Shown here in pieces: positions 1 through 8,495 of a stretch of 64,000 nucleotides of DNA (within the stretch, counting starts at the first letter, position 1; the number at the start of each line of letters is the position of its first letter). Source of the stretch: Prorocentrum cordatum. Its lineage: Eukaryota > Sar > Dinophyceae > Prorocentrales > Prorocentraceae. The stretch is taken from assembly GCA_963575745.1 (NCBI GenBank), contig CAUYUJ010011225.1:369001-433000 (forward strand), given 5' to 3'. Both the position numbers and the translations under genes were made by a program. Under the pieces are notes generated by a model. The model did no database searches and was not told the origin of the DNA. It worked only from the letters and a program-made list of their open reading frames with translations.

Positions 1-975
1 TCTTGAACCTTCAAGCCATCGCAACCTCTTGGAGAGCTCTGGGGCCGATCGGGGGCCCTCTTGGACCATCGCAGGCGCTTCTGGAGACACTCCCTGGGGG
101 GGAACGGGAGGCATTTTGGGCCGGCTCAGTTTCCAGAGGACTCCACGCGACAACCCCCAGGAGCACCCTGAGATCCCAGGCAGCGCCCGGTGGTCGACCG
201 ATCATTCGATCCCTTGATCTCGAGAGCGGTACATCGATAGATCGAGATCCCGATCCGACGCCAGTCGCTAACCGAAAGCTGCACCCATACCCCCTTCAAC
301 CTTCTTCTCACCCGATGGGTGATCTTCTCGGTGAAGTTATCGCGCCCCATCTGTTTCGTCGATGTCACTCTGCAGGTGCCCGTTTTGGGCTCCTGGGACC
401 GTCGAACATCGATCCGGGTTGAAAAGGCGGCGTCGGTTGATTTACTTTTGGTATGGTCCAGCGACCCATGTGGATTGTATCACTGAGAAGAGAGGCTGGG
501 AGATCGGGTTTCTGTTTAGGTTCTGGGCGTTTCTGGCGCCCGTGAATTCTCCATGGATTTATTTGGGACCTCAGGGGCCCTCCTGGAAGAAGGGGCTTGC
601 AAGGATACCCACGGCAGGCTGCCCAGGCAAGGCCACCAGACAGCTGACGGTGTGTTTTTTCGTTCAATCCGCGGGCACCAGACGTCTCGACCAATCTCTC
701 GTCCTGACTCGGAGGGAGGAGAAGCGACACGAGTACCACCAGAGGGGGCCACCTCCAGCGAGGAGGTCCACGATGCCTCCTCGAGCTGGAGGCCGGGGAT
801 GTCTCGAGCGAGAGGGGGGGAGACCACACCAGGGAGCCCCCCCCTTGTGCTTCTCGCAGCTCCTTGCCCTGGTGGTGCTAGTTGCTAGTGTCGCCTCTCC
901 ATGTTCCTACTGGGACGGATGTTCGATAGTTCCGTGGTCTTGGACGGCTCTGGGACGGCAAGGCTCCCAAGGGAG
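1..975. other. No gene recognised; GC-rich sequence
   Basis: Several overlapping frames stay open on both strands, as expected in GC-rich DNA. None has a recognisable domain, and composition does not separate one frame from the others. No repeat shared with the rest of the window was seen. Confidence 0.5.
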
Positions 976-1218
976 CCTCCTCCTCCTCCTCCTCTTCCTC
1001 TTCCTCCTCCCCCTCCTCCTCCTCCCCCTCCTCCTCCTCCTCCTCCTCCTCCTCCTCCTCCTCCTCCTCCTCCTCCTCCTCCTCCTCCTCCTCCTCCTCC
1101 TCCTCCTCCTCCTCCTCCTCCTCCTCCTCCTCCTCCTCCTCCTCCTCCTCCTCCTCCTCCTCCTCCTCCTCCTCCTCCTCCTCCTCCTCCTCCTCCTCCT
1201 CCTCCTCCTCCTCCTCCT
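976..1218. repeat. (CCT)n microsatellite
   Basis: About 240 bases of almost uninterrupted CCT, with a few CTT and CCC variants at the left end. It creates long poly-Pro, poly-Leu and poly-Arg frames that should not be read as genes. One strand is purely purine and the other purely pyrimidine, so triplex (H-DNA) formation is possible. Confidence 0.98.
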
Positions 1219-1750
1219 CAAGGGAGGCTGCGAGGCGCCAGGGCAGCCCCAGCCTGGGGCCCAGGCAGGGAAACCCTCGCTCTAGGCGCCCTTTCGGGTC
1301 CCTGCCCAGGCGATGGCCTCCCGTACCACTTCGCGGGCGGCGGCGCGCTTCGAGGCCGGGGCGAATTGCACACCGGCCCAGACCCAGTCGTCCCGCTCCG
1401 CCAACAGCTGACGATCACCGCTCACCAAACCACCCCAAACCAACCCAACGGCCTCGATTTGCCCTCCATGTCCAGTGTGGGGGGGTCGGGGGACATTTTG
1501 GAGAACACAGCAAAAGCATGTGATGCCCGAGCCCCCCCAACTCGAAGTTCGGGTCTTCGGGTCGGGCTGGGGTGGTCAGGCGAAGCTCGAACATGCCTAA
1601 GGCCTCCGGGAGACTCCTCGCCCCACGGCTCGATTCGCCTCGAAGAATCTGGGCCGCAGCGCGCCCCAGTGGGAGGTCCGGGGACCAATGTTTGCGGCAG
1701 GGGCACCGCAGGAGAGGCAGCAGGCCGTGTGCTGGCCTCGGTGGCGTCTA
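1219..1750. other. No gene recognised
   Basis: GC-rich sequence with open frames on both strands and no domain I recognise. It sits between the CCT array and the first inverted-repeat element. Confidence 0.5.
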
Positions 1751-1784
1751 CAAGAATCTGACCAGTCGTTGAACCAGGGGATAC

Positions 1785-1931
1785 GTCTGGCATGTCCCTC
1801 GACACGGGGGATACTCACAAAATAGTCCGGGGACGAATTTTCCTACTATACTAGTTTTCGCTGTGTTCGCACATGTCTTTACTATTTCCAGCGTTTCTTT
1901 CAAGCTCCGCCTTTAGGAGGACATGCCCGAC
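1785..1931 (+). mobile_element. Inverted-repeat element, family I, copy 1
   Basis: The 147-bp element has ends GTCTGGCATGTCCCTC and (inverted) GAGGACATGCCCGAC. It carries the family core around ACAAAATAGTCCGGGGACGA. A 33-bp imperfect direct repeat (27 of 33 matching) lies on either side, at 1751-1783 and 1938-1970. It may be an over-long target duplication or an older tandem duplication. Related copies lie at 11120, 42268, 47511 and 59046, all in the same orientation. Confidence 0.7.
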
Positions 1932-1972
1932 CTAGCGCAAGAATCTGATCAGTCGTGAGGCCTGGGGATAGG

Positions 1973-2190
1973 GGTCAAGAGCTCTGGGAGGCTTTGCCGC
2001 TCAAAAGACAAAGTCGCCCAGATGTTTTGTTTCCAAGAATTCTTTCCTTACTTCCCAACCTTTCTGTTGGGGCGTGGGGATGGGGTCGAGAGCTCTTGGA
2101 GGCCTCGCCGTTGGAACCACGAAGACCCCCAGAGTTGTTTTTGTTCCAGAGTTGTTTCGCTACTTCCCAACCTTTCTGTGGGTCTGGGCC
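1973..2190 (+). repeat. Tandem duplication, about 111-bp unit
   Basis: Two diverged copies start at 1973 and 2084. Each begins GGTCRAGAGCTCT and ends in ACTTCCCAACCTTTCTGT. No coding content is recognised. Confidence 0.75.
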
Positions 2191-2277
2191 CTCGCTTTGA
2201 GTATACGCAGCGCCCCGCCCCACCGGATCCTCATCCCTCTCCCCCCCCCTCTTCCCTCACCTCCTCCTGCCCTGGCC

Positions 2278-2600
2278 CATTTCGGCACGCCCCTCACTCG
2301 ATCGTGTCCCACTAGGACCTCCACCTGGAGGCGGAGGACACGAACTTGGGGCCATATATGGCCTCGAGTTCGCAGGCCCACCGTTCCGCCCGTTCAGGCA
2401 AACCCCTCACACCTGCCGGCCCGTGCGGAGCTCCACCTGCGGCCCCCAGTGGGCAGATTCGCTTTGGCACCGCGCTCTTTGCGGTGCTCCCCTCGCACGC
2501 TGCGTGTGTCCCACGGGGGGCTCCACCCACGACCGCAGAGTCAGGCGCCGCATGCTGCCGCGCCCCCGACCCTTGCGGCACACTCCTCGTGCGTTCGAAT
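2278..2600 (+). repeat. Degenerate tandem repeat, 'GGCACACCCCTCAC' monomers (block 1)
   Basis: Successive monomers of roughly 75-110 bp share a TTCGGCAC-CCCCTC start, a CGTGCCCC middle and a GGAGCTCCACCTGCGG end. They begin near 2280, 2390, 2462 and 2574. The same monomers reappear at 3512-3960, so this is a split degenerate array. Confidence 0.65.
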
Positions 2601-2651
2601 GCCACATGGACTTTCTTGTTTCGGAGGCGAAAAATCAGCCGAAAGACAAAT

Positions 2652-2789
2652 GTTCGGCGCTCCGCGCGTATTTCTTGGATCTGCGCTGGGCTCCCCTGGC
2701 GGCGCCTCTGGCACCGCCCCTGGCGCGCCCCGCGCGCCAGGGAGGGGGGTCAGCCCAGATTTAAGAAATCCGCACGGAGCACCGAAAGT
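2652..2789. mobile_element. Inverted-repeat element, family III, copy 1
   Basis: About 138 bp. The left end reads GTTCGGCGCTCCGCGCG then TTTCTTGGATCTGCGCTGGG; the right end is its imperfect reverse complement (TTAAGAAATCCGCACGGAGC). The interior is CG-rich. The other copy is at 25191-25336. There is no coding capacity, so it looks like a non-autonomous foldback or MITE. No target duplication was resolved. Confidence 0.7.
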
Positions 2790-2846
2790 TTATTTCTATT
2801 CCGTTTTGTGCTCTTTATATTTACAGCCTCGATTGATCATTGGATC

Positions 2847-3045
2847 CTGGAAGTTTCCAGTCGTGACCGACGAGAACGGTCGCTACGGATTTTGCTCCGT
2901 CGCGACCGATCGGTCGCGATCAGTGGCGATCCATCGCGACCAACTTGGGGATCAGTCGCGATCCGTCGCGACCGATTCGGAGTGCCGATCGGTCGCTATA
3001 TCGATCGCGACCGAAAAAATGGGGTATCCAATGATCTGGGTCAGG
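2847..3045 (+). repeat. GGTCGCGACC palindrome-rich dispersed repeat, copy 1
   Basis: A dispersed repeat of about 190 bp studded with TCGGTCGCGACCGAT-type palindromes and half sites. The left boundary is near TTTCCAGTCGTGACC and the right boundary near CCAATGATCTGGG. Copies at 26868, 42555 and 56978 are in the opposite orientation and have matching boundaries, so the palindromes sit in a defined, mobile unit. Confidence 0.75.
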
Positions 3046-3387
3046 GAAGGTCTGTATGCCTCCGGCCCCACTTTGTATACCCCTCGCACGGACCAGGCCG
3101 CTTTCACCGAGCGCGTTCCACTACTCGCAAAGTGCCCACTCGCAAACGCCTGAGAAAATTTGTCGTCCTCCGTGTACAGGATCGTGATTCCCCCGTGGGG
3201 GATCCAGGCCAACTGCAAGCATCTGCTCTGCGAGTGGAACGCGCTTGTCGACGCACGGACGGTTCCGCCCACGCCCACCGCCACGCCGCGGCTCGCCCGC
3301 CGCGCCGTCGCCCGCCTTTGCTGGCGCCGCCGTCGCACGGCATCGGGCCCAGCTCCGCGTGCGGCCCCGGAGAGGGCTCGCACGCCG

Positions 3388-3390
3388 CAC

Positions 3391-3448
<58 letters not shown>

Positions 3449-3449
3449 C
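3388..3449. repeat. (GAC)n microsatellite
   Basis: About 20 uninterrupted GAC/CGA units. The frames across it encode poly-Asp, poly-Thr or poly-Arg. Confidence 0.97.
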
Positions 3450-3511
3450 TGGGCGGCTCTATGTACGGCCGCAGAGACGAGGGTTGCAGGTCACTCCCTC
3501 GCCCACTCGGA

Positions 3512-3960
3512 GTCGGCACACCCTTCGAGCGCCTCGTGCCCCACGGGCTTCTCCGACGGCCCCTGAGGCAGCGTTCGCATGCCGCCCCCGCCCGCTCGGC
3601 ATGCCCCTCATACGTTTCGTGGCCTCGGGGGGCTCGACCTACGCTCCCAGAGACAGGGTTCGGCCCGGACACCGCCCCGGCCGATTCCAGCAGACCTCCA
3701 GGGTCCACCGGAGGTCCCCACGCAGGGCCCCGGAAACAGGACGGGTGTGCCCATTTCGGCACACCCGTCACGCAGAGCAGATGCCCCAGACTTCCGCCTG
3801 CGGCCCCAGGAAACGACGGTTCGCATCCGGCACCCCGCCCCTTTTCGGCACACCCCATCACGCTTCGTGCCGCGCAGGGAGCTCCACCTGCGGCACCCGT
3901 GGGCAAAGGTTCCGCCGCCGATTCCAGCGCACCCCTCACGCGGCTCGTGCCCCGCTGGAG
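3512..3960 (+). repeat. Degenerate tandem repeat, 'GGCACACCCCTCAC' monomers (block 2)
   Basis: A continuation of the block at 2278. Monomers begin near 3514, 3597, 3758, 3845 and 3932, each with GGCAC/TGCCCCTCA and often GGAGCTCCACCTGCGG. Divergence between monomers is high, so the array is old. Confidence 0.65.
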
Positions 3961-3977
3961 TTGTTGCTGCACGTCTG

Positions 3978-3985
3978 CGCGCTCG

Positions 3986-4048
<63 letters not shown>
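3978..4048. repeat. (CT)n microsatellite
   Basis: About 70 bases of CT dinucleotides. They directly precede composite element A. Confidence 0.97.
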
Positions 4049-4051
<3 letters not shown>

Positions 4052-4175
4052 ACCTAACAGCGAAGACTGATAGGTTTCTACAAGACTCAAAAGAGAGCAG
4101 CAGATGACTCCACAGGGGGGTCTGGGCGGGTGCCGGACAGGGTGCCGCAGAACTCATTTTAAGCCAACAGTCGCA

Positions 4176-4531
4176 CACTTCGTGCTCTTCGACTTCCCAG
4201 AACTCCATTCCCGGGCCACATTTTGAATGCCCGGAGCCAACTGTAGGCCACTTCGTGCTCTTCGATTTCCCAGAACTCCATTCCCGGGCCACATTTTGAA
4301 TGCCCGGAGCCAACTGTAGGCCACTTCGTGCTCTTCGAGTCCCAGAACTCCATTCCGGGCCACATTTTGAATGCCCGGAGCCAACTGTAGGCCACTTCGT
4401 GCTCTTCGAGTTCCCAGAACTCCATTCCCGGGCCACATTTTGAATGCCCGGAGCCAACTGTAGGCCACTTCGTGCTCTTCGAGTTCCCAGAACTCCATTC
4501 CCGGGCCACATTTTGAATGCCCGTAGCCAAC
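4176..4531 (+). repeat. Five tandem 73-bp repeats
   Basis: Units start with CACTTCGTGCTCTTCGA at 4176, 4249, 4322, 4393 and 4466. Each contains the inverted CCCGGG core of AACTCCATTCCCGGGCCACA. One unit is 71 bp because of two small deletions. Units are adjacent with no spacers, so this is not a CRISPR array. Confidence 0.95.
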
Positions 4532-5592
4532 TGAGGCTGAGGCAGGCTGCTGCTGAGGCAGGCTGAGGCTGAGGCTGAGGCAGGCTGAGGCTGAGGCAGG
4601 CTGAGGCTGAGGCTGAGGCTGAGGTTGAGGCTGAGGCTGAGGCTGAAGCAGGCTGAGGCACACGCTGAGGCAAGCTGATGCTGAGGCAGGCTGAGGCTGA
4701 GGCTGAGGCTGATGCAGGCTGAGGCTGAGGCTGAGGAAAAGGTTGAGGCTGAGGCTAAGGTTGAGGCTGAAGCTGAAGCAGGCTGAGGCTGAGGCTGAGG
4801 CAGGCTGAGGCTGAGGCTTAGGCAAGCTGATACTGAGGCAGACTGAGGCTGAGGCTGAGGCAGGCTGAGGCTGAGGCAGGCTGAGGCTGAGGCAGGCTGA
4901 GGCAGGCTGAGGCAGGCTGAGGCTGAGGCTGAGGCTGAGGCTGAGGCTGAGGATGAGGCAGGCTGAAGCAGACGCTGAGGCAGGCTGAGGCCGAGGCTGA
5001 GGCAGGCTGTGGCTGAGGCTGAGGCTGAGGCAGGCTGAGGCTGAGGCTGATGCAGGCTGAGGCTGAGGCAGGCTGAGGCTGAGGCTGAGGCTGAGGCTGA
5101 GGCTGTGGCTGTGGCTGAGGCTGAGGCTGAGGCAGCTGAGGCAGACGCTGAGGCAGGCTGAGGCTGAGGCAGGCTGAGGCTGAGGCTGAGGCTGAGGCAG
5201 GCTGAGGCTGAGGCCGAGGCTGAAGGCAGACTGAGGCTGAGGCTGAAGCAGGCTGAGGCTGAGGCCGAGGCAGGCTGATGCTGAGGCTGAGGCAGGCTGA
5301 TGCTGAGGAAAAGGTTGAGGCTGAGGCTGAGGCAGGCTGAGGCTGAGGCTGAGGCAGGCTGAGGCTGAGGCTGAGGCAGGCTGATGCGGAGGCAGGCTGA
5401 GGCTGAGGCTGAGGCTGAGGCTGAGGCTGATGCAGGCTGAGGCTGAGGCAGGCTGAGGCTGAGGCCGAGGCTGAAGGCAGGCTGTGGCTGAGGCTGAGGC
5501 TGAAGCAAGCTGAGGCTGAGGCTGAGGCAGGCTGAGGCTGAGGCTGAGGCAGGCTGATACTGAGGCAGGCTGAGGCTGAGGCTGTGACTGTG
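4531..5592 (+). repeat. CTGAGG/GCAGGCTGAGG hexamer-type array
   Basis: About 1.06 kb of GCTGAG hexamers punctuated by GCAGGCTGAG blocks. The period is mostly a multiple of six, so the minus strand reads as repetitive Gln-Pro, Ala-Ser and Leu-Ser frames. These frames are by-products of the array, not genes. Confidence 0.95.
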
Positions 5593-5654
5593 TCTGCCGT
5601 TGCCACTGCGACTGTCATCGCGAATGCGACTGCGACTGCGAGAACAGGAGAATT

Positions 5655-6041
5655 CTACAACTGGATTCTCATCTGGATCTTAAGGGGAATGTTTCCATAT
5701 ATGCTTCTACACATCGCTACATAGCGTGCTGCCTGCTCCTGCAGCGCCACCAGCGTGCCTTGCAGCGCTTGCATCATTCGGACTGGAGCGATGTCATGCA
5801 CTGGATCCACTGCAACTGTGAACTCTGCCACATTCTCATGCAGGTAGGCCATGTCAGGCTGTTCTGCTGCTTCTCCGTCTTTGTCTGTCTCTTTCTCCTC
5901 GTCAGACTCGTCTCCCGCCTCGTCGTCTCTGCCCACTTCCGGCGCTCTGGATGCTGGCCCCAACAGACGTACCGGGGCTTTGTCCGCACCGTCCACTGGT
6001 TGCAGACAGGCTTGGATGTGGTCTGGCACGCCGTCATTGTC
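5655..6041 (-). CDS. Acidic hypothetical protein fragment
   Basis: This minus-strand frame follows a TGA just upstream and has no convincing ATG; the first near-cognate start is a GTG at 6029. It reads about 125 residues with protein-like composition. A leading DNDGVPDHIQ segment is followed by a very acidic Asp/Glu stretch in the middle, then a helix-prone segment (VRMMQALQGTLVALQEQ) and the end IPLKIQMRIQL. The last residues run into the right arm of composite element A, where copy B has a similar IPLKIQMKIQL, so the C-terminus belongs to the element. It could be an exon or a remnant interrupted by the element. Product not recognised. Confidence 0.35.
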   Translation of the reverse strand, partial: DNDGVPDHIQACLQPVDGADKAPVRLLGPASRAPEVGRDDEAGDESDEEKETDKDGEAAEQPDMAYLHENVAEFTVAVDPVHDIAPVRMMQALQGTLVALQEQAARYVAMCRSIYGNIPLKIQMRIQL

Positions 6042-6313
6042 CAGGCCCCTTCATAATCATCCATTCATCATCCATTTCGTTGTCCGTGCCTCTGTATGCT
6101 CAACCCACTTTTCTGTTCTGTATATTGAATGCGCTGCTTCACCACGCCCCGCGGTGCTTCTCAGCCTGCCTAGTCATTTACGGTTCTTTCAGCCAACTAG
6201 CGATGGTCAAGAAATTGGTTTCAAAAAAAATCTGCGACCAAAAGGTATCGACCCGCGCTGGCCCCTGGCATGGAGAAGAAAGATTTGGCCACTCCGAGGA
6301 GTGCAACTCTTCA

Positions 6314-6574
6314 TTCGCTTCGCTCATTCCGCCGGCCCATGTTGTAGCATCGCTGGCGCTTGCTTCCGTGCTCGGGCGCGGGCGTCTGAACGGCCTCCTC
6401 GGGCCGCTTCGGGGTTCTGAGGAGCTCCTTCGGAGCCTTCTGAGGGGTTCTGACGAGCCTCTGAGGGCCTTTCTGGGGAAACCTCTTCGGTCCTCCTGAG
6501 CCTCTGGGAAATCTCTTCGCCTTTCTTGGGACTCCCTGGCGGGCCTCGGGGCCGCGCCCAGAGGGAAAACCATC
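6314..6574 (+). mobile_element. CTTGGG-type retroposon-like element, short diverged copy
   Basis: It begins TTCGCTTCGCTCATTCCGCC and ends in GGCCGCGCCCAGAGGGAAAACCATC, as the copy at 40498-41347 does. The interior is rich in CTTCGG/CTGAGG/CTTGGG motifs but much shorter. It is the oldest-looking of the three copies. No coding frame of its own. Confidence 0.65.
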
Positions 6575-6689
6575 GTGGATTAACGCGCCTCAGCTCCATT
6601 TCGGCCAGCGAACTTCAGGTCGCCGCCGTGCTGCGAGGAGAACGGCAAGGCGCTCCGGGCGCAGACGTGGTGGCAAAGTTACGCTTCAG

Positions 6690-7775
6690 ATGAATGTCAT
6701 ATCTTCACTGTTAGTTGGTGCAAAACCCCCAACAAGCAGATATGAGCGCTTCTTGTACAATGATGCCCTTGTTCGCTGTCGCATTTGCAGTGCTCCTCAA
6801 TCTTCGAGTGCAGAACTGCATTTCGCATGTGGGGCATGCGCAGCTAAGCAGGCTCGGGATTGTATATGTTCAGGCATCGCATCTCTGCATGGCAATGTGA
6901 ATTTAGAGCTCTTGTCAGAATTCGTTTCAGGTATCCGATCGCCAGAAAACCCTGTGTACCAACCATTTGACCCCGAGGATCAACGCAAACTGCAGGAATC
7001 CCTGGAGAAAGGTGCTGCGGTGCTTCTCAGCCTGCGGACTTCGCGCAGCACGAGTGTTTTGGTTCGTTCCCGCCACCTCGTGCGTCTGATCTACATTGCT
7101 GCCATGGCGGGCTTGGCAGCGACCGTGGATGCTGCAGCGCCATACCTAGCTCAAAACGACTTGACAGGTTTCAGGCATTACCTCGACACTGCGGAGGTCG
7201 CGCACCGTGGCGGCCAGCACCCGGGGAAGATCTGTCGCGGCAACATTGCAGCGCAGCTTGTTGAGTTCATGCGCGTCGTCGGCAACAAGATGGCGCAACT
7301 GCTCTCCTCATGCACGCCCTCCCTGCAGACGGCCCAGCGGCGACAGGTGCTGCTCAGCCTTGCTCAAGTAGTTTTCCAAATGGCAAGCAAGCGCGAATTC
7401 AAGGTCGATGGATGCGGGGCATACAAGTGCAAACGAATCCTGGAAATCACCATGCTGGCTGGGCTCAGTTCCAAACTGACAGTGCCGCGTTTGCTGCCTG
7501 GTGACCTCTTGGCTTTGTCTGGTCGGTGGCCGGTTCCACGCGGATCGCGCCTTGCCTTGCGAAAGATCATGCCCGGCATGACCACGAAACTTCGCGAACG
7601 GCAGGCTTTGAAAGCGATCTCTTTGACGCTGGGCTCCGGCGGTAATGGCAAGTCGGTTCCTGTCTGCGCGATATCCGCAATGTTGTGCTTCTGGAATGAG
7701 CACAATAATAACGTGTTGCAGTTGGTGCAGGAGTGGGTGCCCAAGATGCTGTCGCGGCAGGCGGCGAGCCGCTGA
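6690..7775 (+). CDS. Orphan 361-residue protein with cysteine-pair N-terminus
   Basis: This uninterrupted ATG-to-stop frame is the most gene-like sequence outside the transposons. It has mixed amino-acid composition, no microsatellite content, and composition unlike its neighbours. Residues 30-60 hold a CX2C-X13-CX2C-X7-CXC cluster (C30, C33, C47, C50, C58, C60), which suggests a zinc-binding module. The middle is helix-rich, and the C-terminal half has basic segments (YKCKRILE, RLALRKIMPGMTTKLRE). No signal peptide or clear membrane span is seen. I do not recognise the family. It could be an intronless retrogene, one exon of a larger gene, or a cargo gene. The stretch TTACGCTTCAG lies just before the ATG and could be a splice acceptor, so the true N-terminus may lie further upstream. 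Confidence 0.6.
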   Translation: MNVISSLLVGAKPPTSRYERFLYNDALVRCRICSAPQSSSAELHFACGACAAKQARDCICSGIASLHGNVNLELLSEFVSGIRSPENPVYQPFDPEDQRKLQESLEKGAAVLLSLRTSRSTSVLVRSRHLVRLIYIAAMAGLAATVDAAAPYLAQNDLTGFRHYLDTAEVAHRGGQHPGKICRGNIAAQLVEFMRVVGNKMAQLLSSCTPSLQTAQRRQVLLSLAQVVFQMASKREFKVDGCGAYKCKRILEITMLAGLSSKLTVPRLLPGDLLALSGRWPVPRGSRLALRKIMPGMTTKLRERQALKAISLTLGSGGNGKSVPVCAISAMLCFWNEHNNNVLQLVQEWVPKMLSRQAASR

Positions 7776-7789
7776 AGCGTTTGCCCACT

Positions 7790-7972
7790 TTTGCCCGCGG
7801 TACTTCTCAGCCCGCGGTGCCTCTCAGCCCGCGGTGCTTCTCAGCCCGCGGTTGCTTTTCTAGACGCGTCTGTGCTGATGGGGCAGCACTGTTTTCTTCG
7901 CATGCACTTCGAGCTTTTCTAGACACGTCGGTGCTGATGGGGCAGCGCTGTTTTCTGTGCAGACACTTCGAC
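7790..7972 (+). repeat. Short tandem repeats (17-bp and 59-bp units)
   Basis: About four copies of CCCGCGGTGCTTCTCAG occupy 7790-7855. Two copies of a 59-bp unit beginning GCTTTTCTAGACRCGTC follow, starting at 7854 and 7913. A related GCGGTGCTTCTCAGCCTGC motif also occurs inside the neighbouring ORF near 7017 and at 6150. Confidence 0.8.
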
Positions 7973-8079
7973 TCTTCTGGGCCGTGACTCCCTGCCAGAA
8001 AAATCATACATTGATGCCAGATTCTCGTTTTCACCCACGTCCACTGTTCCCTTCGATCATCGACGCGGACATGAACAGT

Positions 8080-8225
8080 CTAGCACGGAGCACGCACAGC
8101 ACACAGCACACGCACACAGTGCCGCAGCACATAGCACGCACACACAGTGCCGCAGCACATCACAAAACAACATGGCACACCACACAGCATACACAGCACA
8201 CCCATACACACACGCACATAACACA
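8080..8225. repeat. CACA/CACAGCA-rich low-complexity tract
   Basis: Degenerate repeats of ACACAGCACACG and GTGCCGCAGCACA types. No gene recognised. Confidence 0.8.
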
Positions 8226-8243
8226 AGGGGGTGCGCTGCGGGC

Positions 8244-8435
8244 GTTGATAGCAGTGTCTCGTTTGGACATATATCCATTCAAATTCCTTGCGTTGATAGC
8301 AGTGTCCCGTTTGGACAAACATCCATTCAAGCTCCGTGCGTTGATAGCAGTGTCTTGTTTGGACACACATCCATTCAAATTCCGTGCGTTGATAGCAGTG
8401 TCTCGTTTGGACACACATCCATTCAAATTCCGTGC
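8244..8435 (+). repeat. Four tandem 48-bp repeats
   Basis: Units start GTTGATAGCAGTGTC at 8244, 8292, 8340 and 8388, and a partial unit starts at 8436. The unit length is a multiple of three, so frames stay open on both strands (for example ALIAVSRLDTHPFKF repeated). It might be a repetitive protein segment, but no start, stop or splice context supports that. Confidence 0.9.
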
Positions 8436-8495
8436 GTTGATTTCTTATTGCTACTATTACTGTGACTGTTACTGCTGCTGCATGCCTCCAGCTAT

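Larger units (their letters stand above)
4067..5725. mobile_element. Composite tandem-repeat element, copy A
   Basis: This unit shares its whole architecture with 8496-9415. It has a left arm starting CTGATAGGTTTCTA with GATGACTCCACAGGGGGGTC, then five 73-bp repeats, then a long hexamer array. The right arm contains GTCATCGCGAATGCGACT and ATCTTAAGGGGAATG. Because arms and arrays move together, I infer a single dispersed element whose inner arrays vary in length. No transposase or RT is present. Confidence 0.7.

Noticed and set aside
362-1285. Long ORFs through the CCT array (poly-Leu, poly-Pro, poly-Arg)
   Set aside because: The open frame is created by the trinucleotide repeat in all phases; no domain on either side.
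4176-4531. CRISPR-like repeat series
   Set aside because: The 73-bp units are directly adjacent with no unique spacers and no cas genes; it is a simple tandem repeat in a eukaryotic context.
4159-5508. 449-codon Gln-Pro/Ala-Ser/Leu-Ser ORF on the minus strand
   Set aside because: A reading of the GCTGAG hexamer array and 73-bp repeats, whose lengths are or nearly are multiples of three; unit variation ignores the frame.
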